DNA of 64,000 bases from Diphasiastrum complanatum (Eukaryota; Streptophyta; Lycopodiopsida; Lycopodiales; Lycopodiaceae), in the NCBI GenBank assembly GCA_029204225.1, contig CM055095.1, positions 13,131,440-13,195,439 on the forward strand, written 5' to 3'. This document shows, in pieces, positions 56,120-64,000 of this stretch. Position 1 is the first letter of the stretch. Every line of letters begins with the position of its first letter. The translations under genes and the position numbers were made by a program. The notes below the pieces were generated by a model. The model was given only the letters and a program-made list of their open reading frames with translations. It was not told the origin of the DNA and made no database searches.

Positions 56120-57190
56120 GATGAAGACATTCGGAACCATGTGGCGAATGTCAAAGAACTTCAACAGAAGGCAACGAGCAAAGAAGCAGCAGCAACCAAC
56201 AGCGATGTACAAGGAAAGAAGAAAAGTTGTTGAATCGAATGCTCAAGGGTCATCCGACCAAGCTTCAACATCAGCTTCAGGAATGTCAAAAGCAATGCAT
56301 AAGCTATCGCTCACGAATCGAGCCAAGATCAATCTTTTGAAGGAAGAAACGAGCAAGGCACCAGTCCATGATGTGCCAGAAAACTTCAAGAGTTATACCT
56401 TGGATGACGTGGTGATCATGATGCCAAAAGCACAACGAGAACCTGATGCAAATCAAGAAAAAGAAGAACACCAAGTCTACGAGGGACCGCTCACACTCAA
56501 CCGATGAATATATCATAGCCAGGAGAAGAAGACAAAATTGTTTATGTGGGAGCACAACTCACGCCCTCACAATTCACCAAGCTGCAGAAACTATTGATGG
56601 AGTACAAAGACTGCTTTGCATGGTCTTACAAAGATCTAAAAGGAATTTCATGGAGTTGCAGAAATTGCTCGATGCCGATTTCATCTATGAAATCGAGCAC
56701 ACAAAATAGGTGTCACCCATAGTCATTGTTCCGAAGAAGAATGGCAAAATGCGGATTTGTGTCAATCTGAAGGCACTTAATGATGTGACACGGAAGGACC
56801 ACTTTCCCTTGCCATTCACAGAAAGGGTCCTAGATCGAGTAGTTGGAGCGGAAGCCTACAGTTTTTTGAATGGCTTCAGCAGTTATAACCAAGTGAAGAT
56901 TGCACCGGAGGATCAACACAAGACTGCATTTGCTACTAAATGGGGTACATATGCCTACAAGGTCATGCCATTCGGTCTTTGTAATTCCCCTAGCTCTTTC
57001 CAGCGCGTCATGCAAAAGGCATTCAAAGACTACTTATAGAAGTTCCTAGAGATCTTCCTAGATGATCTTTGCATGCATGGATACAATGATGAACACTTAT
57101 CTCAGTTGGAGAGAGTGCTTATACAATGCCGCAAATTTCAAATATCATTGAACCCAGAGAAATGCCAATTTTGGGTTACACAATCTTATT
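56120..57190 (+). pseudogene. Element K spacer and reverse transcriptase
   Basis: The spacer 56121-56507 is basic, then acidic, with no domain. RT begins about 56550: LTPSQFTKLQKLLMEYKDCF and AWSYKDLKGIS (in a shifted frame), SPIVIVPKKNGKMRICVNLK, NDVTRKDHFPLPFTERVLD, FSSYNQVKIAPEDQHKTAF, YKVMPFGLCNSPSSFQRVM, then after a stop FLEIFLDDLCMHGYN (the catalytic DD) and LNPEKCQF. The motif set is typical of Athila/Tat elements. Several stops. Confidence 0.8.
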
Positions 57191-57194
57191 TTAG

Positions 57195-57835
57195 GCCATA
57201 TTGTATCTAGACACGGGATCGCGACTGATCTATCGAAGATACGTATTATCATGGATCTTCCACCCCCTGGAACGATTTGTGGAGTTTATGTGTTCATGGG
57301 ACATGCCAATTACTACCGGATCTTCATTCTATTTTTTGCGAATTCTTTTGGCACGTCCTATCTACAAGCTGACAATTGATCCACATTGGACAGAGGAAGC
57401 CCTGCAGGCTTTCCAAAAGCTAAAGGAAGCACTCATGTCTACACCAATCTTACGGCCTCCCAATTGGACAATTGAGTTTCATGTGCATACTGACGCATCA
57501 AATTATGCTATAGGAGCAATATTGACCCAACCAGGCGAGTACAAGAAAGATTTTTCTATTCGCTTCGCCAGTCGACAACTCAATGATGCTGAAATCAATT
57601 ATTCATTGACTGAGCGAGAAGCCTTGGCAATGGTATTTGTTGTCAAGAAGTTTCGCCATTATCTTATGGCAACTCACTTTGCATTCTACACTGATCATCA
57701 ACCTTTGCTCTACCTAGTCAACAAAACCTGCAACACAGGGAGAATCACTAGATGGTTACTCTTGTTGCTGGAGTTCAATTTTCAAATCCCTGACGCACTC
57801 CATCATCAGCAATAAACGTGTCGACAGCCTTCTTC
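57195..57835 (+). pseudogene. Element K RNase H
   Basis: From about 57350: YKLTIDPHWTEEALQAFQKL, IEFHVHTDASNYAIGAILTQ (first catalytic Asp), FASRQLNDAEINYSLTEREA (catalytic Glu) and FAFYTDHQPLLYL (Asp). It is open to 57815. It ends LEFNFQIPDALHHQQ, where PG.H and integrase would normally follow; instead the purine tract and LTR come within 60 bases. Confidence 0.8.
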
Positions 57836-57875
57836 CACGACAAGCACAGGCAGGTGCCATGGGACCGTCACCCCT

Positions 57876-57890
57876 TTAGGTGGGGAATAT
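57876..57890 (+). other. Element K polypurine tract
   Basis: TTTAGGTGGGGAATAT directly before TGTTGGGCAC, the presumed start of the 3' LTR. Confidence 0.65.
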
Positions 57891-58159
57891 TGTTGGGCAC
57901 TTAGGTGGTCCCGCCACTAAACTACTATTGGATAAGCTTACCAAGTAGGCCCCGCCACAGTACACTGTACAGGTAGAGTAATAAGTGCGAGGGCACTGGC
58001 TTCCTGCGTGTATAAGCCCAACCCAATGAACACACAAATTAGTCTTGTAGAACTTGTAGAATTAGGAATAAGTGACTAGGGGCTTAATACTCTAAAATGA
58101 CATTAGAGGCCCTAAGTCAAGTTGTCAATAAAAAAGCTAAAAGGGCCCAAATTAGAACT
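57891..58159 (+). repeat. Element K 3' LTR, first part
   Basis: Starts TGTTGGGCACTTAGG and carries GTGTATAAGCCC (about 58008), a possible TATA box. It is interrupted at 58159 by element L and resumes at 63636. The corresponding part of the 5' LTR is missing, so this start rests on the tract and the TG. Confidence 0.6.
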
Positions 58160-58624
58160 AGTTACGGACTACAGGATACAGGCCTACTGGGCTACTCTGC
58201 ATATATTCCGCATGCCTCTTTACATTTACTGTTGGTTATGTATATTTCTGGTTACACATTTTATATTAGTCATATACAAGCCCCAGAGCCTTTTTATATG
58301 CTTATGACCTGCACTGGGTCCTTTTTTATGACATTGACTGGCCTTGGGCCCTTATTATATGGTTATATGTGGAGTGGGAGCCCGTAGGAGGGCGCACTAT
58401 TTTCCCTCCACATTTTGCCTCCCTTTACTTTTGAATTCCTATTTTAGGGTTCATTGGTAGGGTATTTATAGGGGCATTTGTACACTCATTTTTCAGATTA
58501 TTGACTGGTATTGCTTGGGCTCTTCGTGGGAGAACCTATTGTCTTGCCTATTGCTTGTAGGGCTTTAGTCTATTGCTGTCTTTTATGCTTCATTGATTCA
58601 ACAACTGAGATTTTGATCATAACT
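58160..58624 (+). repeat. Element L left LTR (465 bp)
   Basis: Begins AGTTACGGACTACAGG and ends TTTTGATCATAACT. TATTTATAGGGGC near 58466 may be the TATA box. The terminal inverted pair is AGTTA/TAACT rather than TG/CA. Confidence 0.9.
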
Positions 58625-58636
58625 TGGTATCAGAGC
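58625..58636 (+). other. Element L primer-binding site (tRNA-iMet)
   Basis: TGGTATCAGAGC immediately after the LTR; perfect initiator tRNA-Met complement. Confidence 0.95.
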
Positions 58637-58809
58637 ACTTTCCTGATTGCTGAATTTCAGATCTGATTTTCTGATTGGGTGCCCATTTTCCTTGCTGATT
58701 TTTCTCTCTTTGCTGAGGGCTTTCGTCTCTTTGCTTCAGCAACATTCAGCACAGTTTGGAGGAGGACCAACTCCCATCAGAGCATTTTCCTTGGCGGAGC
58801 TTTAGCAGA

Positions 58810-60290
58810 TAGTTAGCAGAAGTACTTCCGCTAAATTTGGCGGCATTTCCACCACTCGAGACTCCTTCATCTTCTGGTCCTTTGCCACGAGACTTTAAGG
58901 ATAAGGTTCAGCTTACTGTGTATTCTGGGTCATCCGATGGGAATGAACTCGAGAATTGGTATTCTAAGCTTAAGACCTACTTCCTTATGTTTCCTAAGAC
59001 TGACATTCAGCGGATACATTTGGCTGCTTTACATTTGGAGGGCCGTGCTGCTACTTGGTGGCGCATGTTTCGCCAGACGGCTTCACACCCTGGCCTTGCT
59101 AGTTGGACAGAGTTTATAACAGCACTCCGCCTAGCGATGATTGATCCTCAGTGGCTTATTTGACAGCGCGACATCTTTCGCAGTTTATCTCACACTGGTG
59201 ACTTGGCTGCTTATACGACACGGTTTACAGAGCTTTCCTATCTATTCCCAGATATTTCTACATTGGAGCTCATCTCTCGCTACGTTGCTGGTCTACGAGG
59301 CGCACTCAGGTATGATGTTTCTTCTTTTTTTCCACTCACTCTTTCTCACGCCATCCCCCTTGCTACCGCACTGCAGCACAAGTACTCTCCCATCTCTTCC
59401 TCTGTTTCTCATCCTTCGCGTCCTTTCACACGTCCTATTTTTTCCTCTCCATCCTCTGCTAGTCCCACATCCGTCAGTTCACCTTCGTCCGCTCTTCCTT
59501 CTGCACCACGTCCTCCTTTTTCTCCTCGTCCTATTTTTGTTCGTCGCTACTCACAGCCTGAGATGTCTGAGATCCGTGAGAAGCGCTTATGTTTCAACTG
59601 TAAGAGTCCTGATCATATCGCCCGTGATTGCCGACAGCCTGCCACTGCTACTGCCGTCTATTTCCATGATGCTGACACACTTGATGATAGTCCTGATTCT
59701 GCCATATGCCTTCATATTCTTGATGATGACCCACCTGTTGATCAGTTTGCCACACCCACTGAGCCTGTTCCTGATCCCCCTGATCTAGTTGTATGCCATG
59801 CTCAGCTTGCTTATGCTACTTGGGCCGGTAAGCCGGGTCCACGCCATATCCGTCTTCGCGTACGTATCACTGGTCGTGAGTTTATTGCCCTTGTTGACAC
59901 GGGTAGCACTCACTCGTTTCTCAGCAGTCATATTACTACACGCATTCATGCTATGCCAGTCACTACGCCTCATCCCTTGCATGTTGAGGTTGCCAGCGCA
60001 CACTCTTTTCCTAGCACGCAGATGTATCAGCAGCTTTCATATCGGATTGGAGACTTCCTTGGTCAGGTAGAATTTCATATTATTCCACTTACACAGTACG
60101 ATCTTATCCTCGGTGCTGATTGGTTTGCATCCCTTGGTGCGGTTACAGTAGACCTCCAGCAGCAGACATTGACATTCTCTCATGATGGTACTCAGCATAT
60201 ATTTTCCGGTATTGATTCTCGGAAGGACTATCAGCTTATTTCCGGGAAGCAGTTCATACGGGCCTCCCGAAGGCCCACTGTGCGGCTATT
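58810..60290 (+). pseudogene. Element L gag-protease, one in-frame TGA
   Basis: One frame runs from about 58810 to 60429, broken only by TGA at 59161-59163. Gag: DKVQLTVYSGSSDGNELENW, LEGRAATWWRMF, then after the TGA LAAYTTRFTELSYLFPDIS and RYVAGLRGALRYDV. A Pro/Ser-rich linker and the knuckle CFNCKSPDHIARDC follow. The protease has FIALVDTGSTHSFLSSH with an intact DTG, and DLILGADWFASLG. No ATG was seen at the N-terminus. Past about 60290 the codons no longer look like protease. Near-intact compared with other gag frames here. Confidence 0.8.
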
Positions 60291-60299
60291 CTTTCTGTT

Positions 60300-60900
60300 T
60301 GGCCAGTTCAGCTTATTGCGGATGCACCACCTTTGCCACAGGTATTTTCTGAACTGTTGCGTGAATTTGAGCATGTTTTTAGAGAGCCGACTCAATTACC
60401 ACCTTTACGAGATGTCAACCACCATATAGACCTTGTTTCCTCTGCATCACCTCCTTCTCGTCCTCCTTTTTGTATGCCTATTGTTGAGCACTAGCCACAG
60501 TCCTTTTGGTGCTCCTGTTTTACTTGTTGATAAGAAGGATGGTACTAAACGTCTATGTATAGATTATCGTGCTTTAAATAAACTTACTATCCATAATCAG
60601 TACCCTATCCCTCATATGGATGACCTGTTTGACCAGTTAGGCCAAGCCAAGATCTTTTCTAAACTTGACCTCCGTTCCGATGCATCCTCCTGATGAGCAC
60701 AAGACAGCTTTCCGTACCCACTTTGGTCTGTATGAGTTTCGTGTCCTTCCTTTTGGTGTTACCAATGGCCCGCCCACTTTTCAGAATGTCATGAATAACA
60801 TCTTTCGTCCTCTGCTTGGAAAGTGTGTCATTGTTTATTTTGACGATATCCTCATTTATAGCACCACTCTCTCTCTCTTCATGTTCAGCACGTTCGTTCT
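60300..60900 (+). pseudogene. Element L reverse transcriptase
   Basis: [40 protein letters not shown] and [10 protein letters not shown] lead to a short deletion of the GYHQIR block at about 60680. In the next frame come HKTAFRTHFGLYEFRVLPFG, VTNGPPTFQNVMNNI and CVIVYFDDILIYS (catalytic DD). A stop at 60480s and the shift inactivate it. Confidence 0.8.
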
Positions 60901-60909
60901 GTTTTTGTT

Positions 60910-61600
60910 TTGTTAGTTACTCATCATCTGTATGCTAAACGTTCTAAATATTCTTTTGTTGTTGTACAAATCGAGTTTTTGGGCTTCTTTGTTACTAATG
61001 GTACTGTTTGTCTCGACCCTCGTAAGGTCCGTTCTATTCTTTCATGGCCTGTGCCTGTTGACGTTCATGATGTTTGTATGTTTCTTGATCTTGCTATCCA
61101 TCTTCGTAAACCAGTTGCTCATTTTGCCACTCTTGCATCTCCTTTGCATGCTCTGTTGAAAAAGGAAACTTCGTTTGCTTGGACTCCCGCATGCCAGTCA
61201 GCTTTTGATACTCTGAAGGTCAAGCTTACCACTGCCCCTGTTTTATGTCTTCCAGATTTTTCCCAGCGTTTTGCTGTTGAGACTGATGCTAGTTCCACAG
61301 TTACGTCAGCGTAAGTGTGTTATTGCATATGCATCCCGTCGTCTTCGTTCGTATGAGCAGCGCTATTCCACTCATGAAAAAGAGTTGCTTGCTATCATTT
61401 TTGCTTTAAAGAAGTGGCGTCATTATCTGTATCGTGTTCCGTTTGATGTTTTTACTGATCACTAGTCACTTCGTTATTTGTACACACAAAAGGATCTTAG
61501 TGATCGTCAGTACCGTTGGCTTCAGTTTTTACAGTCCTTTCATTTTGATATTCATTATAAGCCTGGTAAAAGTAATGCTGTTGTTGATGCTTTGTCTCGT
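60910..61600 (+). pseudogene. Element L RT thumb and RNase H
   Basis: IEFLGFFVTNGTVCLDPRKV is the thumb. [20 protein letters not shown], then [11 protein letters not shown] (RNase H Asp), [38 protein letters not shown] and FDVFTDH follow, with a shift near 61310 and a stop at 61464 where Q is expected in TDHQSL. IHYKPGKSNAVVDALSR closes the domain. Confidence 0.8.
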
Positions 61601-62650
61601 TTACCTACTCTTACTTACAGTCTTGTTACGTCTCCCCACTCTTGGTATGATGATCTTCCTCAGGCTTATGCCACATGTCCAGACTTTCGTGATGTTATGT
61701 CGTCTGCCTCTCATCCTTCCTCTCACCCTCACCAAGTTTATTCCATTGTTAATCATCGTTTGTTTCACTATGGTTCGTTATGTATTCCCAGCACTCTTGA
61801 CATACGTCCACAGCTCCTTCTTGATGCCCATTCCTCTCCTGTTGGTGGCCATTTTGGTTTTCAGAAGTCCTTGTTCCGTTTGAAAGAACATTTTTATTGG
61901 CCTTCCATGAAGCGTGAGCTTTCCCACCTTATTCATAGTTGTGATTTTTGCCTTCGTAACAAGTATTCTCGTGAAAAACCTGGCGGTCTCCTTCAAAGTT
62001 GACCTATTCCTTCCCGCCAGTGGACTAATATATCCATGGACTTCATTTTAGGTCTTCCCCGTACTCAGCGTGGTCATGACTCTTGTTTGGTGGTAGTTGA
62101 TAGGTTTTCTAAACAAGCTCATTTCATACAGTCAGACGTACTATTACAGCAGAGCAGTGTGGTCGTATATTTATTTCTGAGATTTTTCGCTTACATCGTC
62201 TCCCACGATCTATGCCAAGTTTACATCAGGTTTTTGGACAGAGCTTATGCGTATCTTGGATGCTAAAATACTTATGGGCACTACTTATCATTCTTCTGCG
62301 GATGGTCAGTCTGAGGTTATTAACCGGGTATTGGAGGATTATTTACGACATTATGTTTCTCCTTCTGGTCGTAATTGGGATCAGCATTTATGTTTGGCTG
62401 AGTATAGTTATAACAGTTCTGTTAGTTCCAGCACAGGTGTTTCTCCTTTCCAACTTGCTCATGGATACTCACCAGTTCTACCCGGTATACCTGCTCCTCC
62501 AGATGACGCACCTGTTAGTATTTCATCTTATCTTTCGAGTGCTCGGGAGATTATTACTAGAGCTGCTACTCATTTACAACATATTCAGTTTTCTCCGGTT
62601 ACGCTTTGCTCGCCATCGTTTTGTATAGGGTCTTGCTTCTACTGAGAAGC
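61600..62650 (+). pseudogene. Element L integrase
   Basis: Zinc finger DAHSSPVGGHFGFQKSLFRL, HFYWPSMKRELSHLIHSCDF and CLRNK. The core begins [20 protein letters not shown], then [12 protein letters not shown] (first Asp). The second Asp region near 62240 is degraded. STTYHSSADGQSEVINR-like codons at 62280 keep the Glu (DGQSE), and SYNSSVSSSTGVSPFQLAHG follows. At least three shifts. Confidence 0.8.
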
Positions 62651-63140
62651 TTGCGCCGTGCTATTATGGGCCTTTTCAGATTCTTGTCCAAATACATATC
62701 GTCTTGAGTTACCTGCTGCTACTCGGGCTTGTGATATCTTTCATGTCAGTTTATTACGTGCTGCTATTGAGGATGATGTAATAGGGTTACCGGCATTGCA
62801 GGATGATCATCATGCAATATGTGAAGGATTTCCTACAGATCCAGAGCTTTTTCCATTCCTGCCAGCTGCTATTTTACAGGTGCGCTTATTGCATAGTCGT
62901 CGCCATCGGCAGGTTCAGTTTTTGGTCCAGTGGGATGGTCGTCCTATTGAGGAGGCTACTTGGGAGCCCATTGATGTTGTTTATCATACCCCTATCTTGG
63001 CTGATCAGGCTCGATCACTTGCAGCTACCGTTGCTTCTCGGGATGCTCCGGCTTCTCTTGATGTTCCTTTCTCAGATGGGATATCTTATGCAGTATTTTT
63101 CTCTGGCACAGGTTCTTATCTTAGTTTGCCTACATTGGGG
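62650..63140 (+). pseudogene. Element L integrase C-terminus with chromodomain-like end
   Basis: FSDSCPNTYRLELPAATRAC and DIFHVSLLRAA are the GPF...Y.L.LP...IHPVFHVS region. LLHSRRHRQVQFLVQWDGRP and IEEATWEP resemble the chromodomain (LV.W.G....ATWE). A Leu/Ala-rich tail reads into the right LTR. Confidence 0.75.
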
Positions 63141-63164
63141 GCAATGATCTTTATAGCCAAGGAG

Positions 63165-63630
63165 AGTTACGGACTACAGGATACAGGCCTACTGGGCTAC
63201 TCTGCATATATTCTGCAGGCCTCTTTACATTTACTGTTAGTTATGTATATTTCTGGTTACGCATTTTATATTAGTCATGTACAGGCCCCAGAGCCTTTTT
63301 ATATGCTTATGACCCGCACTAAGTCCTTTTTAATGACATTGACTGGCCTTGGGCCCTTATTATATGGTTATATGTGGAGTGGGGGCCCGTAGGAGGGCGC
63401 ACTATTTTCCCTCCACATTTTGCCTCCCTTTACTTTTGAATTCCTATTTTAGGGTTCATTGGTAGGGTATTTATAGGGGCATTTGTATACTCATTTTTCA
63501 GATTATTGATTGGTATTGCTTGGGCTCTTCTTGGGAGAACCTATTATCTTGTCTATTGCTTGTAGGGCTTGGTCTATTTGCTGTCTTTTATGCTTCATTG
63601 ATTCAACACCTGAGATTTTGGATCATAACT
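63165..63630 (+). repeat. Element L right LTR (466 bp)
   Basis: Preceded by the purine-rich GCCAAGGAG (63156-63164). It begins AGTTACGGACTACAGG, ends GATCATAACT and is followed by TSD GAACT. Confidence 0.9.
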
Positions 63631-63635
63631 GAACT

Positions 63636-63853
63636 CACATGAATCATGTGAAGTGCCCTTGTGCTTTCTTAGAACCACTAGATTCATTTTGTGTTAGTTT
63701 AAATGGCTTGGATTAGATCCTTGCCATTGTAATTAACCGATAGGAGAAAGGGGCAAGGGCCTTCCCCATCCATAAAAAGGCACCCTTAGGTAACATAATT
63801 CCATGTTCAATTGGAGGAGGAATGTCGAGATTTACAACGAACATCCTTGCTTC

Positions 63854-63901
<48 letters not shown>

Positions 63902-64000
63902 GTTTTTTGTGTTTTTGCATTTGCTTAATCTTGCTATTGTATGTTGCTGATGATTTCCGAGAGATTAGAGAGTGTAGGATGTAAGCAGCTCCATCCTTTG
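63636..64000 (+). repeat. Element K 3' LTR, second part (cut by window end)
   Basis: Continues the K LTR beyond element L. 63759-64000 matches 48107-48380 of the 5' LTR, including (CT)n at 63859-63899. The end lies outside the window. Confidence 0.8.

Larger units (their letters stand above)
58160..63630 (+). mobile_element. Element L: Ty3/gypsy chromovirus with AG...CT LTR ends, 5.47 kb
   Basis: LTRs 58160-58624 and 63165-63630 begin AGTTACGG and end CATAACT; TSD GAACT lies at 58155-58159 and 63631-63635. Primer site TGGTATCAGAGC directly follows the left LTR. Interior: gag-protease in one frame with a single TGA, RT, RNase H, integrase and a chromodomain-like end. All domains are present, though RT to integrase is split by shifts and short deletions. 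By my count the two LTRs differ at about 20 positions, mostly transitions. Confidence 0.9.
48107..64000 (+). mobile_element. Element K: large Athila/Tat-like Ty3/gypsy element, runs past the window end
   Basis: Parts: 5' LTR (48107-48540, start truncated), tRNA-Asp-type primer site (48547-48564), long leader, gag with four zinc knuckles, protease, RT, RNase H, purine tract, and a 3' LTR that begins at 57891 and continues at 63636 beyond the nested element L to the window end. J lies at 52324-55977. RT motifs (FAWSYKDLKGI, NDVTRKDHFPLPF, MPFGLCNSPSSFQR) are of the Athila/Tat group. Integrase is absent. The whole is decayed. Confidence 0.85.

Noticed and set aside
59141-59788. 215-codon Leu/Pro-rich frame on the plus strand
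   Set aside because: It is a shadow of the real gag-protease frame of element L, which carries the zinc knuckle and DTGS motif.

Overview
This is eukaryotic nuclear DNA from a land plant and consists almost entirely of nested, decayed retrotransposons. The evidence is plant-type Ty1/copia and Ty3/gypsy elements: chromodomain chromoviruses, an Athila/Tat-like element with a tRNA-Asp-type primer site, and initiator-tRNA-Met primer sites on the others. There are also L1-like LINEs, long (CT)n microsatellites and no operon-like gene packing. A species cannot be named from the sequence. All coordinates and base counts were read by hand, so edges may be off by a few bases unless a target-site duplication (TSD) fixes them.

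Layout. 1-2.7 kb: two members of one small LTR family in inverted orientation. 2.7-9.66 kb: a minus-strand copia element (A), split at 4298-8265 by a complete gag-only LTR element (B) with TSD CATTT. 9.66-11.7 kb: copia crumbs. 11.7-18.8 kb: AT-rich DNA without recognisable genes, with microsatellites, local duplications and one LTR fragment. 18.87-19.52 kb: copia pre-integrase/integrase piece. 19.52-27.9 kb: four LINE copies (N1-N4) head to tail, each new 5' end lying at a (CT)n tract. 27.9-29.7 kb: an LTR-like segment and another copia remnant. 31.8-32.7 kb, minus strand: three exon-like segments resembling a LON substrate-binding domain protein, the only candidate host gene. 34.1-43.5 kb: a LINE (H) split by two gypsy elements, F (34746-40270, TSD ACTTT) and G (40318-42488, minus, TSD ACATT). 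43.5-47.0 kb: a truncated minus-strand gypsy element (I). 48.1 kb to beyond the window end: a large Athila/Tat-like element (K), carrying gypsy element J (52324-55977, minus, TSD ACCAC) in its pol region and gypsy element L (58160-63630, TSD GAACT) in its 3' LTR.

Almost every retrotransposon reading frame is broken by stops, frameshifts or domain deletions. The sequence therefore records insertion order: host elements A, H and K are older than their passengers B, F, G, J and L. The points most worth attention are the (CT)n-linked LINE array, a PCNA-binding-like motif kept at the LINE C-terminus, the non-canonical AG...CT LTR ends of L, the duplicated reverse transcriptase inside F, and a conserved pol-less internal reading frame in the B family.
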